Source of the DNA: Cryomorphaceae bacterium
GTDB taxonomy: Bacteria; Bacteroidota; Bacteroidia; Flavobacteriales; UBA7312
Assembly: GCA_018608925.1 (NCBI GenBank)
Contig: JABAYQ010000056.1
Coordinates: 1-13,314 of the forward strand
DNA: 13,314 bases
Direction: 5' to 3'
The translations under genes were made by a program, and so were the position numbers. This document shows positions 7,578-13,314 of the stretch, one piece after another (positions within the stretch are counted from its first letter, which is position 1; each line of letters opens with the position of its first letter). A model generated the notes under the pieces. The model made no database searches. It was not told the origin of the DNA and was given only the letters and a program-made list of their open reading frames with translations.

Positions 7578-8005
7578 ACTATTTATTTTGCGCTATCATC
7601 CTGTTGAGTTCTTGTACAAAAGACAATGAACCAGAGATAAGCGAAGTGCCACACATCGAATTTGTGAGTCTTAATCCGACAATTATAAGCCAATCGGAAG
7701 GCCCTATTTACTTTACAGTATCGTACACAGACGGAGATGGAGATTTAGGAGAAAATACTCCTGATGTGAAAAATCTGTTTTTAAAAGATTTAAGAAATAA
7801 TATCGAGTACGAATACCGTCTGCAACAGCTAGCACCTCAAGGCTCAAGCATCGCGATTCAAGGAACTTTCGAAATAGAATTAAACAACACATCTATTACA
7901 GACGGAAGCAATCAACAAACATTTAGCTATGAAATTAAAGTTATAGACAGAGCGGGTAACCAAAGCAATACCATCACCTCTACTCCACTTACCGTATCTA
8001 ATTAA
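7556..8005 (+). CDS. Small 'DGDGDLG' lipoprotein, beta-sandwich type
   Basis: A 149-residue lipoprotein whose ATG lies 22 bases inside the end of the cytochrome-like gene. The signal runs to Cys 20 (IILLSSC). The mature part begins with a short acidic linker, then a beta-rich domain with [12 protein letters not shown] at 56-67, an Asp/Gly loop that could bind Ca2+, and ends with alternating strands ([14 protein letters not shown]). This layout is common among Bacteroidota surface lipoproteins with Ig-like or PKD-like folds and is usually of unknown function. It closes the chain of coupled genes from 1074; a promoter for the next gene follows immediately. It may be an accessory or binding subunit of the exported set. 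Confidence 0.72.
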   Translation: MVFYRSVNYLFCAIILLSSCTKDNEPEISEVPHIEFVSLNPTIISQSEGPIYFTVSYTDGDGDLGENTPDVKNLFLKDLRNNIEYEYRLQQLAPQGSSIAIQGTFEIELNNTSITDGSNQQTFSYEIKVIDRAGNQSNTITSTPLTVSN

Positions 8006-8007
8006 CA

Positions 8008-8015
8008 TACCTTTG
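8008..8015 (+). promoter_or_regulatory. -7 promoter box directly before the ATG at 8020
   Basis: TACCTTTG is an exact match to TAnnTTTG, placed in the 14-base gap after the lipoprotein stop and ending 4 bases before ATG 8020. The predicted transcript start falls on or beside the start codon. No clear -33 element lies upstream within the coding end of the previous gene. The site suggests the YyaL-type gene can be expressed apart from the operon before it. Confidence 0.55.
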
Positions 8016-8019
8016 TGGC

Positions 8020-10107
8020 ATGAAATTACTACCCTACTATTTATTACTTATCGGAATCACATTAGCCTGCAACGGACAAGAAAAAACTATGCACAAACAT
8101 ACCAACGCTTTAATAAACGAAACCAGTCCATATCTTTTACAACACGCTCACAACCCTGTAAACTGGTATCCTTGGAATCAAGAAACATTAGATTTAGCTA
8201 AAAAAGAAGATAAACTTATACTAATAAGCATAGGCTATTCTGCTTGCCATTGGTGCCATGTAATGGAACATGAAAGCTTTGAAAAAGAAGATGTTGCACA
8301 GGTAATGAATAGCAAGTTTATAAACATCAAAATTGATAGAGAAGAAAGGCCAGATATAGATCAGATTTATATGAATGCCGTTCAGCTAATGTCTCAAAGA
8401 GGAGGATGGCCCTTAAATTGCGTTGCTTTACCAGATGGAAGACCAGTGTGGGGAGGAACATATTTCCCTAAAGATCAATGGGTACAACAAATCAATCAGG
8501 TAGCGAGCTATTACCAGAGTAATAGAGCAGATATGGAAGAATATGCCGATAAGCTTGCTAACGGCATAAGACAATCGGAATTAATAGAATACAATAAAGT
8601 TCCGGCTCAGTTTAGCGATAAAGAAATTACAGAAGTAGTTGACGCTTGGGCAAAAACTTTCGACTACAATGAAGGAGGCCCAAACAGAGCTCCGAAATTT
8701 CCTATTCCGAACAACTACCAATTTTTAATACGATACTCCCATCTTTTTAAAGATCAAATAATTGAAGACTACACTAAGCTAACCTTAGACAAAATGGCTC
8801 ATGGAGGAATATATGACCAGATTGGTGGAGGTTTTTCGAGGTACTCAACCGATAAACTTTGGAAAGTTCCTCACTTTGAGAAAATGCTTTATGATAACGC
8901 CCAATTAGTAAGTTTATATAGCGAAGCATTTATTGCCTTTAAAAACCCAGAATACAAGCAAATTGTAGAAGAGACTCTAGAGTTTGTAAGCAGAGAATTA
9001 AGCGACCAAAGCGGTGCTTTTTATTCGGCTCTTGATGCAGATAGCGAAGGTGAAGAAGGCAAGTTTTATGTTTGGAAAAAACAAGAATTAAAATCTATTT
9101 TAAAAGATGAATTCGATTTATTCGCTAGCTATTACAATGTAAATAGCAAAGGATATTGGGAGCATAACAATTATATTTTGCTCAAAGACATGAGCGACGA
9201 TAAGTTCTGTAAAAAAGAGAAAATAGATCTTAAAGAATTACAATTAAAAGTAAAAGCTTGGAAGAAAACATTGTTAGCAGAAAGAGAAAAAAGAATCAGA
9301 CCAGGTCTTGACGATAAATCCTTAACCTCTTGGAATGCTCTAATGACTAAAGGGTATGTAGACGCATATTTCGCTTTCTCGAAACAAGAATATTTAGATG
9401 TCGCACTAAAAAATGCTCAATTTATAATAGACCAACAACTGCAAGATAACGGAGCTTTGTTTCATTCTTACAAGCAAAACAAGTCGACTATAAACGGATT
9501 CTTAGAGGACTATGCTTTTACTATTGAAGCTTTCTTACAGCTCTATCAGGCTACTTACGATACAAAATGGCTAGAATCTAGCGAACAACTAATTAAGTAC
9601 TGCAACGACCATTTTTATGACTCCGAAAGTGGAATGTATTACTTCACCTCTAACTTAGACGCTCCTTTAGTTGCTAGAAAAATGGAAGTATTTGACAATG
9701 TAATTCCTTCTTCTAGTTCTACTATGGCCAACAATCTTTTTTTGTTATCAGAATTTTTAGAAAACGAAGATTATTTACAAAGGTCTGAAGTGCAGCTAAA
9801 CAATGTAAAAGATGGCATGGCCCAATACGGAGCTGGACATTCAAATTGGGCGAATCTAATGATGAAGTTCACCAAACCTTTCTATCAAATAGCAATAGTA
9901 GGGAAAGATGCTAAGCAAAAAACCTTAGATCTAAATGGCTTTTATCATCCTAATAAATTATATATCGGCAGTGATGAAGAAAGCAATATGCCTTTATTGA
10001 AAGATAAATTTGTAGATGGAAAAACGATGATTTATGTTTGCAAAAACAAAAGTTGTTTGCTCCCTACACCCTCCCACATTAAAGCATCTGACTATATAAA
10101 CAAGTAG
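8020..10107 (+). CDS. YyaL/SSP411 family (DUF255) thioredoxin-fold protein with lipoprotein-like signal
   Basis: A 695-residue protein. Residues 28-180 form the DUF255 thioredoxin-like domain, with [17 protein letters not shown] at 36-52, the redox-like pair C76-H-W-C79, and [14 protein letters not shown] after it. The following 400 or more residues look like the (alpha/alpha)6 barrel of this family, with [24 protein letters not shown] and [17 protein letters not shown]. The C-terminus carries the conserved ..[11 protein letters not shown]. Length is normal for the family apart from the extra N-terminus: [17 protein letters not shown] (Cys 17) resembles a lipoprotein signal, which would place it outside the cytoplasm. 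An internal ATG at 8089 would give the usual cytoplasmic start. The -7 box at 8008-8015 supports 8020. The biochemical role of the family is not established; a redox role is possible. Confidence 0.9.
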   Translation: MKLLPYYLLLIGITLACNGQEKTMHKHTNALINETSPYLLQHAHNPVNWYPWNQETLDLAKKEDKLILISIGYSACHWCHVMEHESFEKEDVAQVMNSKFINIKIDREERPDIDQIYMNAVQLMSQRGGWPLNCVALPDGRPVWGGTYFPKDQWVQQINQVASYYQSNRADMEEYADKLANGIRQSELIEYNKVPAQFSDKEITEVVDAWAKTFDYNEGGPNRAPKFPIPNNYQFLIRYSHLFKDQIIEDYTKLTLDKMAHGGIYDQIGGGFSRYSTDKLWKVPHFEKMLYDNAQLVSLYSEAFIAFKNPEYKQIVEETLEFVSRELSDQSGAFYSALDADSEGEEGKFYVWKKQELKSILKDEFDLFASYYNVNSKGYWEHNNYILLKDMSDDKFCKKEKIDLKELQLKVKAWKKTLLAEREKRIRPGLDDKSLTSWNALMTKGYVDAYFAFSKQEYLDVALKNAQFIIDQQLQDNGALFHSYKQNKSTINGFLEDYAFTIEAFLQLYQATYDTKWLESSEQLIKYCNDHFYDSESGMYYFTSNLDAPLVARKMEVFDNVIPSSSSTMANNLFLLSEFLENEDYLQRSEVQLNNVKDGMAQYGAGHSNWANLMMKFTKPFYQIAIVGKDAKQKTLDLNGFYHPNKLYIGSDEESNMPLLKDKFVDGKTMIYVCKNKSCLLPTPSHIKASDYINK

Positions 10108-10126
10108 AAAACTAAAGTTTAATAAT

Positions 10127-10627
10127 ATGACAACCTTTTCGGAACAACAATATTTCAGACAAAAATGGCTTTGGATAATCATCTTATTCTTTCCTATTTT
10201 TTCGGCCTACGGAATTTATGAGCAAGTAATATTAGGAAACATTATTGGCGACAAACCAATGAGCGATGAAGGACTTATAGCTTTTGCTATTATTGTGGGC
10301 ATAGGACTGCCTCTAGGATTTTGGAATATGAAATTAAAAACAAGAGTGACTAACAAAGGATTACACTACCAGTTTTTTCCTATTCACCTAAAAGAAAGAG
10401 TCATTGAGTTTAAAGACATAGAAAGCTTTAAAGCACGAACTTATTCGCCTATGAAAGAATTTGGAGGTTGGGGAATACGCTACGGTTTCGAAAGCAAAGC
10501 CTATAATGTGAGCGGAGAACAAGGCTTGCAAATAATCTTGAAAAACGAACGAAAAGTATTGTTTGGCAGCCAAAACCACAAGCAATTAGAAAAGGCTATG
10601 AGAGCAGCTAGCAAAAAAGAAAACTAG
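10127..10627 (+). CDS. Two-helix membrane protein with PH-like C-terminal domain
   Basis: A 166-residue protein with a cytoplasmic-type start (TTFSEQQYFRQKW), two hydrophobic helices at about 14-34 and 49-67, and a soluble C-terminal domain of alternating strands ending in a helix (HKQLEKAMRAASKK). The middle carries YSPMKEFGGWGIRYGF and a later ILKNERKVLFGSQ, a pattern I associate with small uncharacterised membrane proteins of the bacterial PH-like type (DUF6141 or similar). The domain boundary and family name are tentative. It starts 19 bases after the YyaL-type gene without a visible promoter or ribosome site, so the two are probably co-transcribed. Its stop codon lies within the hairpin at 10624-10651, and it faces tsaB tail to tail. 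Confidence 0.8.
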   Translation: MTTFSEQQYFRQKWLWIIILFFPIFSAYGIYEQVILGNIIGDKPMSDEGLIAFAIIVGIGLPLGFWNMKLKTRVTNKGLHYQFFPIHLKERVIEFKDIESFKARTYSPMKEFGGWGIRYGFESKAYNVSGEQGLQIILKNERKVLFGSQNHKQLEKAMRAASKKEN

Positions 10628-10651
10628 ATTATTTTAGGGTAAAAAATCTAG
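10613..10651 (-). terminator. Intrinsic terminator between converging genes
   Basis: CTAGATT at 10624-10630 pairs with AATCTAG at 10645-10651. With one bulged A, TTTT (10632-10635) also pairs with AAAA (10641-10644), leaving a 5-base loop. Read on the minus strand the hairpin is followed by TTTTCTTTTTT (10623 down to 10613), the expected U-tract, so it fits a terminator for the tolC-hlyD-tsaB operon. On the plus strand the T-rich stretch is farther away (around 10663-10674), so action on that side is weaker. The stem is AT-rich. Confidence 0.5.
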
Positions 10652-10664
10652 CACGAAAAGAATA

Positions 10665-11333
10665 TTATTTTTTGTGGGGACCAGCCACAAAGTCTTTCAG
10701 ATAGAAAGGCTCGAAATAAGCAACATCTTCAAATTGTTTTTGGTCAAAAGCCAATTGAGCTAAAGAACTCATGTTTTTAGCGGAAGGAAAAACATCATCT
10801 ATAAATATAGCGTTAGGATGCTCCACTATTTGCTTAAACTTATCAGAGCCATCTCCAAAAAATATAATAGAATGTTTATCGAGGTCTTCTTTAAATGAGT
10901 TTTCATCTAATACCTTAGCTTCAATCTCAGACTCTTTGTTGCCATAAAAAGCACAGTAAACTTCCATACGCCTAGCGTCTAGCATAGGGCAATATATAGC
11001 ATCCGGATACTGTAAAGACATACCATAAGCCATTGCCTCCAATGTAGAAATAGAAATTAATGGTTTATCAATAGCGTAACATATTCCTTTAGCAGTAGAT
11101 ACTCCAATACGTAAACCAGTGTAAGAGCCAGGGCCTTTACTTACAGCAACAGCATCTAAATCAGAAAAAGATTTTTGTTGATCTTTAAGAATTTGCTCTA
11201 TAAAAAGAGTCAGTTTTTCAGAATGGGAATACTGATCAGATACTAATTCAATGGTCTGCAAGGTCTTGCCATTTTGAGACAAAGAAACCGAGCAACTTTT
11301 AGTAGCTGTTTCTATGCAAAGTATTACTTCCAC
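10665..11333 (-). CDS. tsaB: tRNA threonylcarbamoyladenosine biosynthesis protein TsaB
   Basis: TsaB is the partner of TsaD in the bacterial complex that adds threonylcarbamoyl to A37 of tRNAs reading ANN codons. The 222-residue protein opens with the ASKHA nucleotide-fold strand MEVILCIETATKSCSVSL and has SHSEKL at 36-41, then the family signature VSKGPGSYTGLRIGVSTAKG at 64-83, followed by ISTLEAMAYG. Length is in the usual TsaB range, and the C-terminal half of TsaD is absent, which separates the two. Its ATG lies inside the end of the adaptor gene (10-base overlap), so it is probably translated from the efflux mRNA. The pairing of an essential tRNA enzyme with an efflux operon is, to my memory, seen in other Flavobacteriales. 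Confidence 0.95.
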   Translation of the reverse strand: MEVILCIETATKSCSVSLSQNGKTLQTIELVSDQYSHSEKLTLFIEQILKDQQKSFSDLDAVAVSKGPGSYTGLRIGVSTAKGICYAIDKPLISISTLEAMAYGMSLQYPDAIYCPMLDARRMEVYCAFYGNKESEIEAKVLDENSFKEDLDKHSIIFFGDGSDKFKQIVEHPNAIFIDDVFPSAKNMSSLAQLAFDQKQFEDVAYFEPFYLKDFVAGPHKK

Positions 11334-12604
11334 TCCATTTCAATTGCATTACCTTTTCCTTTAACATCTTCTGTAAATAGCCTGTCTCCATCTTGCAATC
11401 CGCGAGAAACAGCACTATAAGGACCAACTACTATTTGAGTGCTATCATTTAAGCCACTAAGTATATGAATATTTTGATCGTCTTGAATTCCTGTTTTTAC
11501 AATATTTTGAACTGCTATTCCGTCTTGATAAACAAAAACACATTCAATCTTTTTTGAACTATCAGAAGTGTCTTTTCTGGTAGTTACCGCCTGAATAGGA
11601 ACAGAAATGACATCTAATACTTTTTGAGATTGAATTTCAACCGTTGCAGTCATTCCAGGTCTGAAGTATACCGAGTCAATGATTCTAATCTTCACTTCAA
11701 AATTGGTAACCTGATCGGCACTTGCTCCCATAACGTTTGCCGAATTAGCAATCTCGGAAACCAAACCAATGAACTCTCTTTCCCCAAAAGCATCTACTTC
11801 AATAATAGTAGTATCGTTTAAATTGATGGAGTTTATATCATTTTCGTTAACCTCTACAGCAACTTCCATGAAGTTAAGATTAGCTAATCGTAACAATTCA
11901 GTTCCTGCCATCTGAGCCGTTCCAACAACTCTTTCACCTAACTCAACAGAAAGCTTAGAAATAGTTCCGCTAATTGGAGCATAAATATTTGTTTTATTTA
12001 AATTCTCTTGGGCTTCGTTTACCGAAGCTTGAGCGCTAGAAACTGAGTATTGAGAGTCGTCTACATTTAATTGAGCGATGGTATAAGAAGACTGAATTCT
12101 CTCAAACTCGGAAGACGAAATCGTTCCGTTATTGAACAATATTTCGTTTCTGTTATAGTTTGCTTGGCTTTCAATTAATTGTGCCTTAGACTTAGCCAAA
12201 TTAGACTTAGTAGTGTTTAATGCCGCTCTGCTTCTTTCTAAAATAGACATGTAAGTATCAGGCTTAATTTTAATCAATAAATCGCCTTGCATTACTTGTT
12301 CACCTTCTTTTACTAAAAGAGAAACTATCTCTCCAGAAACATCGGGAGAAATTTTAACTTCTACTTCGGGCTGAATTTTTCCGCTAGCAGATACAGTCTG
12401 TATAATGTTAGACTTTTTAGAAAAATCAGTTGAAACTAAAACTGTTTCTTCCGAAGATATCCATCCAAACGAATTGGCTAAAATTAGTATGAAGCCTAAC
12501 GAACCTAAAGCGATAGAAATATATTTGAGAACCTTATTTTGCTTTTTGTTGCTAAAGTAAAATAAGCCTATTGCTACTAGTAATATTATTATTGCTATTG
12601 CCAT
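11324..12604 (-). CDS. Periplasmic adaptor subunit of an efflux pump (HlyD/MacA-type)
   Basis: A 426-residue membrane fusion protein that would link an inner-membrane transporter to TolC. The biotinyl-lipoyl-like domain is split in the usual way: first half 82-115 (ISPDVSGEIVSLLVKEGEQV), second half 205-240 (IYAPISGTISKLSVELGERV). The two flank a helical hairpin at about 118-203 rich in Ala, Ser, Asn and Gln. A beta-barrel domain follows (NFMEVAVEVNENDI, RPGMTATVEI) and then a membrane-proximal domain. The N-terminus is unusual in having two hydrophobic segments, 2-18 and 28-44, separated by KKQNK. The ATG at 12604 is the only plausible start and lies 2 bases after the tolC stop. No transporter gene is within the window; it must lie upstream or elsewhere. 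Confidence 0.92.
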   Translation of the reverse strand: MAIAIIILLVAIGLFYFSNKKQNKVLKYISIALGSLGFILILANSFGWISSEETVLVSTDFSKKSNIIQTVSASGKIQPEVEVKISPDVSGEIVSLLVKEGEQVMQGDLLIKIKPDTYMSILERSRAALNTTKSNLAKSKAQLIESQANYNRNEILFNNGTISSSEFERIQSSYTIAQLNVDDSQYSVSSAQASVNEAQENLNKTNIYAPISGTISKLSVELGERVVGTAQMAGTELLRLANLNFMEVAVEVNENDINSINLNDTTIIEVDAFGEREFIGLVSEIANSANVMGASADQVTNFEVKIRIIDSVYFRPGMTATVEIQSQKVLDVISVPIQAVTTRKDTSDSSKKIECVFVYQDGIAVQNIVKTGIQDDQNIHILSGLNDSTQIVVGPYSAVSRGLQDGDRLFTEDVKGKGNAIEMEWK

Positions 12605-12606
12605 TT

Positions 12607-13314
12607 TTAAAAATTTATTTTTTTACCCATATAAAAATCTAACATCTTTAGTTTAAAGATGTAGTCGTATTTTGCTTGCAACAAACTATTTTCTGAAGAG
12701 AACAATTTGTTTTTGGCATCGTAGTACTCATAGGAGTTGATAAGCTGAACGTCATACTTAGACTCGGTATATCTAAAAGATTCGGTTTGTGCTTCTACTG
12801 ATTTTAGGCTTGCTACATATTGCTTGTTTGCAGCAACAGCATCGGCTTGAGCTTGCTCTATAGTTTTTTGCAAAGCATTTTTAGTCTGCTGTAAATTAAG
12901 TCTATAACGTTCTACATTAATTTTTGCTTGAGAAATAGAATTATTAGCCTGCCATCCGTTAAACAAAGGCAAACTTAGAGACAGTGTTAAAGACTGACTG
13001 GTATTATCCTCAAACTGATCTTGAAAAAGATAATCAACATATGTAGGCAATCCTTGGTCATCAAGTCCATCAAACTTCATTCGTGCATCAGAATAAGCCG
13101 TACCCCAGTTAGTACTTAAGTTTAATCTAGGGCTTCTTGCACCTTGACTTATAGCTAAACTTCTCTGTGCGCTTTTTAAATTATTGTCAGCTTTTTTAAC
13201 GTCTGGTAAATTAATCATTGCCTGTTCAAACATTTGATCTGCACTGGTGTTAATTAAAACAGTTGGTTCTATTTGGGGGTCTAATATATCAAACTCATCT
13301 TGACTACTTAAGTC
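12607..13314 (-). CDS. TolC family outer-membrane efflux protein (5' end outside window)
   Basis: The reverse strand is open from the window edge to a TAA at 12607-12609, giving the last 235 residues of a longer protein. The visible part is the second half of a TolC-like channel: a helix with VKKADNNLKSAQRSLAISQGARSP, beta-strands LNLSTNWGTAYSD and QSLTLSLSLPLFNGW (outer-membrane barrel strands with the common LPLFNGW turn), then long helices rich in Gln and Ala (AQADAVAANKQYVASLKSVE) and a C-terminal FKLKMLDFYMGKKI. An internal ATG at 13233 is not the start, because the frame continues upstream with 27 more codons. It forms the outer-membrane exit duct for the adaptor encoded next to it, 2 bases downstream. 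Confidence 0.92.
   Translation of the reverse strand, partial: DLSSQDEFDILDPQIEPTVLINTSADQMFEQAMINLPDVKKADNNLKSAQRSLAISQGARSPRLNLSTNWGTAYSDARMKFDGLDDQGLPTYVDYLFQDQFEDNTSQSLTLSLSLPLFNGWQANNSISQAKINVERYRLNLQQTKNALQKTIEQAQADAVAANKQYVASLKSVEAQTESFRYTESKYDVQLINSYEYYDAKNKLFSSENSLLQAKYDYIFKLKMLDFYMGKKINF

Noticed and set aside
8013-8201. Open frame overlapping the start of the YyaL-type gene
   Set aside because: It runs in another frame inside a strongly conserved gene and its product shows no recognisable features.
13231-13233. ATG at 13233 as the tolC start
   Set aside because: The frame continues upstream to the window edge with 27 codons, no signal peptide follows this ATG, and the protein would lack the first half of TolC.

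Overview
The window looks like chromosomal DNA from a member of the Bacteroidota, most likely an AT-rich marine flavobacterium (inference). The signs are an AT-rich sequence, genes that lack Shine-Dalgarno sites, Bacteroidota-type -7 promoter boxes (TAnnTTTG), many short Cys-anchored lipoproteins, and familiar Bacteroidota families: an OprO/P-like porin, 'DGDGDLG' lipoproteins and a TolC/HlyD efflux pair next to tsaB. No RNA gene, insertion sequence, CRISPR array, phage gene or long DNA repeat was seen.

Layout: (1) 1-536, minus strand: the N-terminal part of an outer-membrane porin, with its own -7 box. (2) 664-1035, plus: a small orphan lipoprotein. (3) 1074-8005, plus: seven tightly packed genes, read as one operon because every junction is an overlap or a gap of 4 bases or less. 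The first two are soluble enzymes, phosphoglycerate mutase GpmI and an M20 dipeptidase. The other five are exported: two lipoproteins that share a short repeated module, a Tat-signal DUF1501-like protein of the alkaline-phosphatase fold, a CX4CH cytochrome-like lipoprotein, and a small 'DGDGDLG' lipoprotein. (4) 8020-10107, plus: a YyaL/SSP411 (DUF255) thioredoxin-fold protein carrying an N-terminal lipoprotein-like signal, apparently with its own promoter. It is followed by a two-helix membrane protein at 10127-10627. (5) 10665-13314, minus: TolC, HlyD-type adaptor and tsaB as one operon, facing the plus-strand genes across a probable terminator at 10613-10651.

How the genes may work together: the five exported genes at 3977-8005 are the best candidate for an undescribed envelope system. 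Two paralogous surface or periplasmic lipoproteins, a metal-binding alkaline-phosphatase-fold protein that seems to lack its nucleophile, and a one-heme lipoprotein are encoded with almost no space between them. Their substrate is unknown. DUF1501 proteins paired with cytochrome-like and repeat-bearing partners recall gene sets of Planctomycetes, but the partners here are different and much smaller. A second theme is regulatory: three plus-strand genes have a -7 box ending 4-5 bases before the ATG, which predicts leaderless mRNAs.
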